A DNA stretch of 42,904 bases from Candidatus Anammoximicrobium sp. (GTDB lineage Bacteria > Planctomycetota > Planctomycetia > Pirellulales > Pirellulaceae), in the NCBI GenBank assembly GCA_012515235.1, contig JAAYYU010000227.1, positions 1 to 42,904 on the forward strand. Reading direction: 5' to 3'. The notes beneath the pieces are model-generated. The model ran no database searches and was not told where the DNA came from. It worked only from the letters and a program-made list of their open reading frames with translations. Positions within the stretch are counted from its first letter, which is position 1. Each line of letters begins with the position of its first letter. Positions 18,785 through 27,466 of this stretch are shown piece after piece. The position numbers were made by a program, and so were the translations under genes.

Positions 18785-18838
18785 AGGTTGAGTCTCCGAC
18801 CCGACCGGACCCGATCGGTCGGGTCGGAGCCTCAACCT
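18785..18838. repeat. 23-bp inverted repeat between ATPase and permease genes
   Basis: AGGTTGAGTCTCCGACC... at 18785-18807 pairs with 18816-18838 with one mismatch and an 8-nt loop. It contains the CTCCG/CGGAG core shared by the other palindromes, but the stem sequence differs. In a transcript of the ABC operon it could fold and act as an attenuator or RNA-stability element between the two cistrons. Confidence 0.8.
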
Positions 18839-18845
18839 ACAACTC

Positions 18846-19805
18846 CTACGCCGCCTCCGCCTCGTCGCGCGTCACCGTCAGGAACGCGTCTTCCAAGTCC
18901 GACACGACCGCGCGGTACTGCACCACGCGGACGCCCGCACCGACCAGCCGGCTGAGCACTTCGCCCAAATCCTCGTCCGAGCGGTCCGTCTGGAACCGCA
19001 CGATCGTTTCCGCCTCGGACGTCACGACCGCCGTCTCCTCGCCGAGCGTCTCGCCCAACACGCGGACCGCCGGCTCCAGCTGGCTGCGGGACGACAGCTG
19101 GACTTCGATCAAGCGCTGGTGCCGCACCTGCCGCATGATCTCGTCCAGCGTTCCGGCCGCCCGCAGCCGGCCGCGCGTGATGATCGCCACCCGATCGCAA
19201 ATCCGCGATAGTTCCGGCAAGATATGGCTGGTCACGATCAGCGTCTTGCCCATTGCCGCCAGCCGCAGCAGCAAGTCGCGGATTTCGATCCGGGCGTGGG
19301 GATCCAAGCCGTTGGCCGGCTCGTCCAGGATCAGCACTTCGGGGTCGTGCAGCAGCGTGCGGGCAATCGCGATCCGTTGCTGCATCCCGTGACTGAGCGT
19401 TTCCACGAACCGGTCTTGCATGTAAGCCGACCCCGTCGTTTCCAGGACCTCGTCGATCCGCTGTTTCCGCGTGCGCCAGGGGATCTTGAAAGCGGCCCCG
19501 AAAAAGTCCAGGTACTCCCGCACCCGCATGTTGTCGTACGCGCCGAACGTGTCGGGCATGTAACCGACCAGCCGCTTGATCTTGCGGGCCTCGCGCGAGC
19601 AGTCCACGCCGGCGATGCGGGCCTGGCCCGCCGTGGGCCGCGCCAGACCCACCAGGATCTTGATCGTGGTCGTCTTGCCGGCGCCGTTGGGGCCAATGAA
19701 GCCCAGAATCTGACCTCGCTCCAGCGTGATCGACAGCCGATCCAGGGCCGTGAACTCGCCGTACTTCTTCGTCAACTCGTGCGTCACCACGACCGGCTCG
19801 CTCAT
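18846..19805 (-). CDS. ABC transporter ATP-binding protein
   Basis: 319 residues, starting at ATG 19805 with AGGAG six bases upstream. Walker A is GPNGAGKTTT (about residues 38-47), the signature is LSHGMQQR (second Gly of LSGGQ replaced by His), Walker B is EVLILDEPANGLDP and the H-loop is TSHILPE. This is the ABC-2 (CcmA-like) subfamily: a cytoplasmic ATPase powering the two-module permease encoded next, with a C-terminal regulatory domain of ~90 residues. It lies 9 bp after the preceding gene, hence one operon. Confidence 0.92.
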   Translation of the reverse strand: MSEPVVVTHELTKKYGEFTALDRLSITLERGQILGFIGPNGAGKTTTIKILVGLARPTAGQARIAGVDCSREARKIKRLVGYMPDTFGAYDNMRVREYLDFFGAAFKIPWRTRKQRIDEVLETTGSAYMQDRFVETLSHGMQQRIAIARTLLHDPEVLILDEPANGLDPHARIEIRDLLLRLAAMGKTLIVTSHILPELSRICDRVAIITRGRLRAAGTLDEIMRQVRHQRLIEVQLSSRSQLEPAVRVLGETLGEETAVVTSEAETIVRFQTDRSDEDLGEVLSRLVGAGVRVVQYRAVVSDLEDAFLTVTRDEAEAA

Positions 19806-19814
19806 TTCCGGCTC

Positions 19815-22295
19815 CTATTCGCCTTGTGCCGGCAACACCGTGCCGGCGACCTCCACTTGAACCGTGTCGATTTTCCAGACGCTGGTCAGCGCCTCGCCAA
19901 CGCCGTCCGCAATCGGGTCGACCAGAATCCCCAGCAGCAGGCGTCCGGCGGGATCCAAGTCCGGCAGCGTCGCGTCCTGGAGCGTCACCTGGATTTGCCC
20001 GATGGGGTTGTCCACTTGGCGGAGCGGCACGGTGCGTTCGCCCACGCGCCGGACGATTTGCACTCTCCGACTGGGCGCGGTCACCTGCACGGTCAGCCGC
20101 GCAGTCTGGATGCGGAACGGCAGAACGCTGTCGGGCACCTGGAACCGCAACCAGGTCTCCGTGGGCTTCTGCGAAGCGATCCAGACGCCCGCTCGGCGGT
20201 CGTACAGCGGAGACCGACTCTCGTCCGTCGCCCGGATTCCGGCGGAGAACGACAGGAACGGCGCCGGGATGACGACCCGCGTTCCGCCACGTGGACGATC
20301 GATCCGCAAGGGCAGCGCCCACAAAGCCGTTCCGAACCGCTCCTGGGACCGCGAAAACTGGAATCCCAGGTTCACGGCCTCGCTCCAGCCCAGCAGGAGC
20401 GGTCGAGTGATTTCGCGCAGCTGTCCCGGACGAGGCTGCAGCATCTTCTCCATCACCGCCTGCCGCCGGTGCTGTTCGTCGCTCAGCCAGCGGCCTTCGA
20501 CGTATCGGCCCGGCGCCAATACGTTTTGGGGACCTGCCAACAATCGTGATCCGTCCGCCCGGACCGCCAGACACGACTGGCCGGGAACCACAATCACCGG
20601 GTCGGTGAGTGAAAGCGTTTTACCGGTCCAGCGGGCGGCGAACCCTTCCGCCGTAAACGTGCCGCGGACTTCCAGCCGTTCGGGCAGGTCGCGCGACGAC
20701 TGGAACGAGGCCATGCGCAGGCCCGTCGCCGGACGGAGTCGCTCCCAATGCCATTGATCCAGATCGGTCCAGACCATGCGCCGCGTCGTGCCCGCTGAGG
20801 ACACTTCGTCCGGCTGGACGACGCCGCCCTGGGAAACGCCCGTCACGCCCGCCGCCGGCACCGGGTCGTAGCAGGCCAGCAAACCGGTGGCCGTGAATTG
20901 GCCCGCGCCGTCCGCGACCTCGACGAACTGCGCCTCGCCCACGGTCGCCGGAACGGCTCGCTGCGAACGCATCCCCAGCCCTGCCAGCGGGACGGCGGCC
21001 AGCAAGCCCAAGCCAGGCGCGAGCCAGGCCAGGTGCTCCAGTCGCCTTCGCCGCGCCAAGACCACTCCGGCCACCAGCAGTCCAACGCAAAACAGGCCCA
21101 GGATCGCGCCTACCGGCCCCCGCGAGGCGATCCGATAGCCGATCCGTTGCGAGAGGTAGGCGCAGAAGACGTCGGGGCTGGCCAGCGGCGGCTGGCGTTC
21201 CTGGAACAACGGCAATTCGTCGAACTCGCGCGTGGGCTCGTAGGCCGCCGTCCGGTTCGTCTCCCTTGGCGGCCGTGGGGCGGTGGCCGCGCGGATCCAG
21301 GCTCGGCCGCCCACCGTGGTGAACACCACCCGCCCGCGGCCCACGTCTCGCCAGAAAGCCGCCGGCCAGCCCTGCACCGTGTGCGTGACTTCCATGCCCG
21401 TGACGATCACCCGGACAAAATCCAACGGCTGTTCGTAAGACTCCGACGCGGCCGGCGCGGCAAGCGGCGGCGCAACGACGCTCTGAATGACCGCCTGGTC
21501 CAGCGCGACGCGATTGACCAGGTGGCACGTGAAGGTCTCGCCCAGCAGCCGTTCGACCCCGGCAAAATCGACACGATCCAGCATGATCCACAGTTCGCCG
21601 CCGCCGTTCAGCCAGGACCGCAGGGCGGACAGGATCGCCCCGTCGCTTGCGAAACGATCGTTCCACAGAACCAACTGGTCCAATCCGTCGAACACTTCGC
21701 GGAGCGGAGGCAGATTGCGGTCATCGATCAGGGCCAGCCCTCGTCCGTACCCGCGGGCCGTCCGCAGGGCGATCAGCGCTTCGTAAGCGTAGTCCGGTTC
21801 GTCGGAGTCCAGGGCCTCGTCGCCCATCAAGGCCCCCGTCACCAGCCGGTCCCGGTTCACCCGCAGCAGACTGGTATGCTGGACCTCCGCGCCGCCGGCA
21901 CGCAAGACGACCTCCGCGCCCGACCGCTCGTCAATCAGCATCCCGTAACAGGTCAGCGCGTCCCGGCCGGGCGGCAAACGCGGCGGCTGGACCGGCACCC
22001 AAGTGCGGCGCACCGCCTGCGGGGGAAGCCAGATGCGGCGGGCGAACTGGATGTCCGGATCCCGCGAGAACCCGAACGCGGCCAGCACGTCCACCGGCTG
22101 TTCCTCGGTGTTGACGACGCTGACCGCGACGACGCCCCAGGTCTGCGGCATGTACTGGTTCAGTCCGGCGGGCGCACCCAACTGAGAAAAACGGATCGGC
22201 GCGGCAGACTCCGAGGCCTGTGAAGCGCTCAGCGGCCCCGTGGCTGCCAGACTCACCCAGGCCAATATCCATCCGCAGGTCCAACGCCAATTCAT
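19815..22295 (-). CDS. Large membrane-anchored protein of the ABC-2 operon, function unknown
   Basis: The 826-residue product is taken from ATG 22295 (GGGAAG upstream); a GTG at 22313 would add six residues. A signal peptide (NWRWTCGWILAWVSLAATG) is followed by a beta-rich domain to ~130. A Rossmann or GATase-like alpha/beta domain follows at ~160-280 (LALIDDRNLPPLREVF, LRSWLNGGGELWIMLDRVDF). Two closely spaced membrane segments lie at about 392-440 (GAILGLFCVGLLVAGVVL; WLAPGLGLLAAVPLAGLG) and a long beta-rich C-terminus completes the protein. The position as first gene of an operon with ABC-2 ATPase and permease recalls GldG-like auxiliary proteins of ABC-2 systems, but I do not recognise the family. 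Function is not assigned. Confidence 0.75.
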   Translation of the reverse strand: MNWRWTCGWILAWVSLAATGPLSASQASESAAPIRFSQLGAPAGLNQYMPQTWGVVAVSVVNTEEQPVDVLAAFGFSRDPDIQFARRIWLPPQAVRRTWVPVQPPRLPPGRDALTCYGMLIDERSGAEVVLRAGGAEVQHTSLLRVNRDRLVTGALMGDEALDSDEPDYAYEALIALRTARGYGRGLALIDDRNLPPLREVFDGLDQLVLWNDRFASDGAILSALRSWLNGGGELWIMLDRVDFAGVERLLGETFTCHLVNRVALDQAVIQSVVAPPLAAPAASESYEQPLDFVRVIVTGMEVTHTVQGWPAAFWRDVGRGRVVFTTVGGRAWIRAATAPRPPRETNRTAAYEPTREFDELPLFQERQPPLASPDVFCAYLSQRIGYRIASRGPVGAILGLFCVGLLVAGVVLARRRRLEHLAWLAPGLGLLAAVPLAGLGMRSQRAVPATVGEAQFVEVADGAGQFTATGLLACYDPVPAAGVTGVSQGGVVQPDEVSSAGTTRRMVWTDLDQWHWERLRPATGLRMASFQSSRDLPERLEVRGTFTAEGFAARWTGKTLSLTDPVIVVPGQSCLAVRADGSRLLAGPQNVLAPGRYVEGRWLSDEQHRRQAVMEKMLQPRPGQLREITRPLLLGWSEAVNLGFQFSRSQERFGTALWALPLRIDRPRGGTRVVIPAPFLSFSAGIRATDESRSPLYDRRAGVWIASQKPTETWLRFQVPDSVLPFRIQTARLTVQVTAPSRRVQIVRRVGERTVPLRQVDNPIGQIQVTLQDATLPDLDPAGRLLLGILVDPIADGVGEALTSVWKIDTVQVEVAGTVLPAQGE

Positions 22296-22446
22296 CCCAG
22301 TCTTCCCGGCCACACAGGAGCAAGCATCCGATCACCACCGTGGCCGAAGTATACTCGCCGCCGACTGGCGCGTCGACCGCCTCACGGCAGCCTTCCGTGC
22401 CTGGAGGCGTTTTCCAGCGTTCCTCGTCCGCCTCTTCCGCCGCCAC

Positions 22447-23709
22447 TCACGCGAACGCGTCCAGCGGTTCGTAACGTTGGCCCAAGATGCTCCGGCTGTC
22501 GAGCCCCAACCAGCGGTCGAGCATCGTGGCATACACGCGGCGAAAATCGGTGTGCGATTCCGGAGCATCGCCCACGAGCCGGTCCAGACGCGGGGCCGAG
22601 CCCAGCAGTCCGCCGCGCAGCCGCCCGCCGAACAGGAACACCGGAGCCGCGTCGCCGTGGTCGGTGCCTCGCCGGCCGTTTTCCACCAGCGTGCGGCCAA
22701 ACTCGGAAAACGTCATCACGACGACGCGGTCCAGCACATCGGCGCGGTGCAAGTCGCGAAGAAAGGCCGCCACCGATTCGGACAACTGCCGCAGCAGGGC
22801 CGCGTGGTTGTCCCGCTGGTTGGCATGACTGTCGAAGCCGCCGATCCCGCCGCCGCCCAACTCCGCCAAGAAAATCCGAACGCCCAAATCCGCCCGGATC
22901 AACTGAGCGATCGCCGCCAAGTGGCTTGCCAACTGAAACGGCGGATAGCCGGCTGCACCGTCGGCGTGATCCAAAACGGCCTGGAGCCGCTCGCCGCCGG
23001 CGTACGCGGCTCGCAGATTGCCCACGACACAGTCCAGCAACCGGTGGCCGCCGCTCGGCGCGGCGGACTCGCCCGCACCCGCCAGCCACCGCCAACGCGG
23101 TGCTTGGTCCCGCAGCAGCTGCAACCGCTGCCGTTGGCTGCCGTCCAACGCGCGGATCGCGGGCACCACCTGCTGCTTGGCGTGCAACGCAAAGGGCGTC
23201 GCGATCGGACCCACGAACAGGCCGGGCACGGCCGGCGCGCCGGACTCGGCCGCCAAGTCGATCGCCCGTCCGATCCAGCCTGTCTGGCAGGCCGCTTCGC
23301 CCGGCTGAGCGGTGTGCCAGTCGCGCAGGGCTACCTCGTGATCGCGGCTGCTGCCGGGATATCCAACGCCTTGGATCACGGCAGCCAGGCCTTCCCGATA
23401 CAGCTGCGAGACAGCGGCCAATTCGGGGTGAAAGCCCAGCAAGTCATCGATCTTGTGCAGCTCGCGTTCCGCCAGCCGCAGCGTGCTGCGGTGCCGTCCG
23501 TAGGCGTCGTCGGCGTACGGCACGACGGAATTCAGGCCGTCGTTCCCACCGGATAACTGCAGGACGACCAGCACGTTGCCGTCCCGCTGGCCGGACGCTT
23601 CGGCCGCAGCGGCAGCGCGGGCAAGCACGAGCGGCGCTGCGGGCGACAAGGCCAGCAGTGCGGGAGTCCCGAACATCGATTTCAACCAATCGCGCCGCGT
23701 GAGGGACAT
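22447..23709 (-). CDS. DUF1501 protein, Tat-exported
   Basis: 420 residues from ATG 23709, which has AGGA at a good distance; a nearby ATG at 23718 lacks spacing. The N-terminus SLTRRDWLKSMFGTPALLAL is a twin-arginine signal. DUF1501 hallmarks are VVLQLSGGNDGLNSVVPY near residue 45, the central GGFDSHANQRDNH (metal-site-like Asp/His) and VVVMTFSEFGRT, then GTDHGDAAPVFLFGG. The family resembles alkaline-phosphatase/sulfatase-like hydrolases and is greatly expanded in planctomycetes; biochemical activity is unproven. It follows the DUF1800 gene and the two are almost always paired. Confidence 0.93.
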   Translation of the reverse strand: MSLTRRDWLKSMFGTPALLALSPAAPLVLARAAAAAEASGQRDGNVLVVLQLSGGNDGLNSVVPYADDAYGRHRSTLRLAERELHKIDDLLGFHPELAAVSQLYREGLAAVIQGVGYPGSSRDHEVALRDWHTAQPGEAACQTGWIGRAIDLAAESGAPAVPGLFVGPIATPFALHAKQQVVPAIRALDGSQRQRLQLLRDQAPRWRWLAGAGESAAPSGGHRLLDCVVGNLRAAYAGGERLQAVLDHADGAAGYPPFQLASHLAAIAQLIRADLGVRIFLAELGGGGIGGFDSHANQRDNHAALLRQLSESVAAFLRDLHRADVLDRVVVMTFSEFGRTLVENGRRGTDHGDAAPVFLFGGRLRGGLLGSAPRLDRLVGDAPESHTDFRRVYATMLDRWLGLDSRSILGQRYEPLDAFA

Positions 23710-23727
23710 GATTGTCATCCTGTAGGT

Positions 23728-25137
23728 TTAGGCCAACTGAAACTCCGGCAACGTACACAGATCCTGCGCCGCTTCGCGCAGCCGTTCCGGCAAGTCGTTC
23801 GCGCCACCGCGCGCCGCGCGTTCGGCCAGTCGGTCCCGGACCTGCGTTGAAACGTCGCCGCCGAGCAACAGCTCCACCAAGAACTTCGCCGCGGCAGCCG
23901 GGTCCGACCGGCCATGCCGCCGGGCGACCGCGTGCGCATCCAGTCCGGCTCCGTACGCGCCGCCCGGCGTCAGCAAGGCCGCCGCCAGATTCACGCGTCC
24001 CGTCATCGCGGCCGGGTTCAGCCAGTACCGTCCGCCGAACCAGCCCTTGACCGTGGGCGGCCGCAGGAGGTCCTGTCCCAAGGCGGCCAGGTCGCTGCCC
24101 AGCCGCAGCGTCGGGACGTTGCCTTCCAGCGGCCGGATCATGCCCAGCGCCAGTTCGACGGGGCTGCGCACTCGCTGCCGATACGCGGCAGCGGAAAAGA
24201 ACCGATTCGAGCGGAGCATCGTCTCGACCAGCCGCCCAATGTCGTAATCTCGGTGAAACGAAGCGGTCAACGGCGCCAGCAGCTGCGCATCCGGTTCGTC
24301 GGTTTCCGAGATCAGCCAACGGTACACGCTGCGCACGAGGTGCCGTGCCGTGGCCGGTTGCTGCAAGACGATTCGCACCGCGTCGTCCGCGTTCCAATTC
24401 CCAGCCTGGCCGAGAATGCGTTTCGGGCCCCCATCGAACTCCCGGTCCACGAAACGCAAATCGTCCCGCAGCATCAGCCAGCCGGTCAACGCCCGAGCCG
24501 TCTCGCGGACGTCCTGCTCGTCGAACTCGCCGACTCCCGGTCCGTACTGCGCCAGCAATTGCCGCGCAAGATTCGCGTTGAGCCGGCTTTTGCGGTTGCC
24601 GTCTGCCTCCAGGCCGCGGACGACCGCCGGCAAACGCAGCGCGGCGGCCAGCAGGTCCGCGTAGTTGCCCAGTGCGTGCCGGCGCAGCACGTGGACCAGG
24701 CTGACCATCATCGTCCCTTTCACGACCCGCGTTCGGCTGATCCCGAAATGGCTGTGCCAGAACAGCGTCATCTTTTCCAGCAGCGGATGCGGCGATTCGA
24801 TCATCCGCCGCAACCACCACGCCCGCGCCGTGTCGTCGGTGCCCGCCGGGCCGGCGGCCTGGTCGTAGCCGTCGTAAGATCTCTGGAACGTCGACATGTC
24901 GCCCGGCGGACGCACCAAACGGTCGATCGTCCGGGCCGGGCCGTCCTGGAAAGCCTGCTGCAGTTCCGCCCAGGCGCCGCCAAAGGCGGCGCGACGATAC
25001 AGATGGGCGGCCTGGCGGAGATCCCAAGGCCGCTGGTCGTGCGGCTGGTACACGTTCCAGGCCTCGGCAGGACCCCCGGAGGGCGAAGCCGATTCTGACG
25101 CCATGCCGTCCCCGGCAGCGGTCCTCGTTGCGGCCAT
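23728..25137 (-). CDS. DUF1800 protein, partner of DUF1501
   Basis: 469 residues, starting at ATG 25137 with AAGGAG (complement of 25144-25149) six bases upstream. DUF1800 landmarks are the opening AAHLYRRAAFGGAWAEL, the segment MTLFWHSHFGIS, LARQLLAQYGPGVGEFDEQD followed by RETARALTGW, and the ending LCTLPEFQLA. The stop lies 18 bp before the DUF1501 start, so one transcript is likely. No clear signal peptide is visible. In planctomycetes the pair is linked to exported or surface processes, but the mechanism is unknown. Confidence 0.92.
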   Translation of the reverse strand: MAATRTAAGDGMASESASPSGGPAEAWNVYQPHDQRPWDLRQAAHLYRRAAFGGAWAELQQAFQDGPARTIDRLVRPPGDMSTFQRSYDGYDQAAGPAGTDDTARAWWLRRMIESPHPLLEKMTLFWHSHFGISRTRVVKGTMMVSLVHVLRRHALGNYADLLAAALRLPAVVRGLEADGNRKSRLNANLARQLLAQYGPGVGEFDEQDVRETARALTGWLMLRDDLRFVDREFDGGPKRILGQAGNWNADDAVRIVLQQPATARHLVRSVYRWLISETDEPDAQLLAPLTASFHRDYDIGRLVETMLRSNRFFSAAAYRQRVRSPVELALGMIRPLEGNVPTLRLGSDLAALGQDLLRPPTVKGWFGGRYWLNPAAMTGRVNLAAALLTPGGAYGAGLDAHAVARRHGRSDPAAAAKFLVELLLGGDVSTQVRDRLAERAARGGANDLPERLREAAQDLCTLPEFQLA

Positions 25138-25173
25138 CACGGGCTCCTTGGTTTCGTATTTACCAACGTCGAT

Positions 25174-25179
25174 ATTATA
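25174..25179 (-). promoter_or_regulatory. Putative -10 element (TATAAT) for the DUF1800-DUF1501 operon
   Basis: The minus strand reads GGGGTTATAATATCGACG, a consensus TATAAT in a GC-rich genome, ending 37 bases upstream of ATG 25137. A matching -35 is poor (TTTCTT at 18 bp). Confidence 0.5.
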
Positions 25180-25387
25180 ACCCCTACCGCCCCGGCAAAG
25201 AAACGGTGTTCACCCGGCAGGCCGGATGCAGGCCCAATCCGCCGCGCATATCGAACTGTTACGCAGCTATTACACAACGCATACATAGCGGCGATCGGTA
25301 CTGCGACGATAGGGCATACAATACATTCACGACGCCTGTACGTTCCGTTTTGCAGCCGAGTGCGATCATTATTCCTTTTGGGAAGGC

Positions 25388-27202
25388 ATGTTTCTCATGA
25401 TTCGTCGTCAAGACCGACCGGAATCCTGTCCCGTTTATTGTCTGCCCCCCGTTCATCCCGCGCGGTCCCAGGCCCGGGTGTTGTTGACCAGCGTTTTTGG
25501 GCCCTATGCCCAGGACGACGAGTACGGCAGTCGGGTGATGAACCCGATGGAACTGTACCACAACCAGGTGACTCGCACGCAAGGCCCGTTCTCGCTGAGG
25601 ATGTTTCACCGCAGTTGGGGCTTGATGCTGATGCAGGCGAACATCGCCGCCCCGTGCGTCGTCCTGGACTTTCCGACGCTCGACCGTTTTGTCGAGGAAC
25701 TCCGCACGCACACGTACGACATCATCGGCATCAGTTCGATCATCTCGAACGTGCGGAAAGTCAAGAAGATGTGCGAGTTGATCCGGCAGTATCAACCGCA
25801 AGCGACGATCCTCATCGGCGGGCACATTGCCAATGTCCCGGACTTGCACGAGCGGATCGACGCCGATCACATCGTGCGCGGCGACGGGGTGCGCTGGCTG
25901 CGGCGGTTCCTGGGGGAGGACGAGGGGCAGCCGATTCGCCATCCGTTGATCACGTCCGGCTTCGGCACGCGCAGCGCCGGGATGACGCTGAAGGAACAGC
26001 CGGGCGACGTCGCGGCGACCCTCTTGCCCTCCGTCGGCTGTCCGTTGGGCTGCAACTTCTGCTCGACATCCGCCATGTTTGGGGGCAAGGGTCACGCCGT
26101 CCATTTCTACGAATCGGGCGACGAACTGTTCGACGTCATGGCTCAGATGGAGCGGGAGATGCACGTCCGCTCGTTCTTCGTCATGGACGAAAACTTTCTC
26201 CTGCACCGCAAGCGGGCGCTGCGGTTGCTGGAACTGATGGAACAGCACCGGAAGAGCTGGTCGCTGTACGTGTTCTCGTCGGCCAACGTGCTGCAGTCGT
26301 ATCGGCTGGAGCAGTTGGTCCGTCTGGGCATTTCCTGGGTCTGGATGGGCATCGAAGGCCGGGACAGTCAGTACGGCAAGCTGCAAGGGATCGACACCTT
26401 TGAGTTGATCCGGGAATTGCAATCGCACGGCATTCGCGTGCTGGGTTCGACGATTATCGGTCTGGAGGAGCACACGCCGGAAAACATCGACGAAGCCATC
26501 GAGTACGCTGCCCGCCACAACACCGACTTTCACCAGTTCATGCTCTACACTCCCTTGCCCGGCACTCCGTTGCACGCGGAATTGACGGCCCGTGGCCTGA
26601 TGAAGGACGAGGCGGAGTTTGACGTGGCCGACGTCCACGGGCAATTGATGTTCAACTACCGGCATCCACACTTGACGGACGAGCACGCGGGCGAGTTCGT
26701 GCGGCGGGCTTTCGATCGCGACTTTGAACGCAACGGACCGAGCACGGTGCGCATCGTGCGGACCACGTTGGCCGGCTGGAAGCGTTACCGGAACCATCCG
26801 GACCCGTGCGTCCGAGACCGTTACGCCTGGGAAGCCCGCGCGTTGGCGACCAGCTTTTCGGCGCTGGTCGGCGCGAGCCGGTTGTACTATCGCCACGACC
26901 CCGCACAGTACGCCCAGATCACGGAGTTGCTGCGGGACCTGCACGCCGAGTACGGCTGGAAGTCGCGCGTCGCCTCGGCCCTGGGCGGCCGCTGGCTGCT
27001 GCGGCAAATCCGTCAGGAGTCTCGCCGCCTGGACGCTGGCTGGACCTACGAGCCCAACACGTTTTACGAGCGCAATGCGGCCGTCACCGACCGACCGGAA
27101 GCCGCACTGTGTCAGTCCCTCGCGGCTTGCGTCGCGGCGGACGGGCCGCCCGTCAAACCTCACCGCTCGGCGGCCCCCAAACGCCAGCCAGCCGCCGTCT
27201 GA
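25388..27202 (+). CDS. B12-binding-type radical SAM protein
   Basis: 604 residues from ATG 25388 (ATG 25397 is equally plausible given GGGAAGG upstream). The N-terminal ~200 residues contain a cobalamin-binding-like Rossmann domain (TYDIIGISSIISNVRKVKKM, ATILIGGHIANV). C218-x3-C222-x2-C225 in the segment CPLGCNFCSTS is the radical SAM cluster motif, followed by a TIM-barrel core (SFFVMDENFLLHRKR, GISWVWMGIEGRDSQYGKL, GSTIIGLEEHTPENI). The last ~170 residues are a helical, basic extension. It would be a cytoplasmic methyltransferase or rearrangement enzyme; the substrate is not deducible. A TACAAT hexamer at 25317 might be its -10. The secretion operon lies downstream but is separated by 264 bp and a hairpin. 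Confidence 0.87.
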   Translation: MFLMIRRQDRPESCPVYCLPPVHPARSQARVLLTSVFGPYAQDDEYGSRVMNPMELYHNQVTRTQGPFSLRMFHRSWGLMLMQANIAAPCVVLDFPTLDRFVEELRTHTYDIIGISSIISNVRKVKKMCELIRQYQPQATILIGGHIANVPDLHERIDADHIVRGDGVRWLRRFLGEDEGQPIRHPLITSGFGTRSAGMTLKEQPGDVAATLLPSVGCPLGCNFCSTSAMFGGKGHAVHFYESGDELFDVMAQMEREMHVRSFFVMDENFLLHRKRALRLLELMEQHRKSWSLYVFSSANVLQSYRLEQLVRLGISWVWMGIEGRDSQYGKLQGIDTFELIRELQSHGIRVLGSTIIGLEEHTPENIDEAIEYAARHNTDFHQFMLYTPLPGTPLHAELTARGLMKDEAEFDVADVHGQLMFNYRHPHLTDEHAGEFVRRAFDRDFERNGPSTVRIVRTTLAGWKRYRNHPDPCVRDRYAWEARALATSFSALVGASRLYYRHDPAQYAQITELLRDLHAEYGWKSRVASALGGRWLLRQIRQESRRLDAGWTYEPNTFYERNAAVTDRPEAALCQSLAACVAADGPPVKPHRSAAPKRQPAAV

Positions 27203-27225
27203 GCCTCGGCCGTCTCCGCAACAAG

Positions 27226-27255
27226 AAGCCCGGCTTTTCCAAAACAACCGGGCTT
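27226..27255 (+). terminator. Possible hairpin terminator after the radical SAM gene
   Basis: AAGCCCGG (27226-27233) pairs with CCGGGCTT (27248-27255) around a 14-nt loop, starting 24 bp after the stop codon. There is no long T-run, so an intrinsic terminator is plausible but weak. Confidence 0.45.
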
Positions 27256-27320
27256 TGGGCCAGCCTCGCGGGCGATCTTTTGACGCCAGGGCGGGTTTTC
27301 GTGAGACTTGTTTCTCGCCC

Positions 27321-27326
27321 TATATT
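27321..27326 (+). promoter_or_regulatory. Putative -10 element (TATATT) upstream of the exporter operon
   Basis: TATATT stands out in a GC-rich spacer about 140 bp before the ABC exporter start. A -35 at 17 bp (TTCGTG) is poor. A separate TTGACA at 27426-27431 also lies in the leader without a good -10. Confidence 0.3.
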
Positions 27327-27466
27327 ACTCTTGGAGGATAAGAGCCGAACGGCGCTGCCGCCGCTGAGTCGGGCTTGGACGATCATTCTGCGCGATCAGC
27401 CGGATGGCCGGGCAAGCCGGATCGCTTGACAAAGCCGTATTATCAGACCGAAAAATCCGCAGCCGG

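Noticed and set aside
17093..18835. The HEAT-gene frame stays open upstream to 18835, giving a possible 1208-residue protein
   Set aside because: The upstream part is a GC-rich shadow of the permease gene; the ATGA overlap at 17092 fixes the likely start.
18832..20574. Long open frame on the minus strand (580 codons)
   Set aside because: It is an out-of-frame shadow of the ATPase and its upstream gene and shows Gly/Arg/Pro-rich low-complexity translation with no domain.
27426..27456. TTGACA as a -35 for the exporter operon
   Set aside because: No acceptable -10 lies 16-18 bp downstream; the closest AT-rich hexamer is at 19 bp and would start transcription at the start codon.
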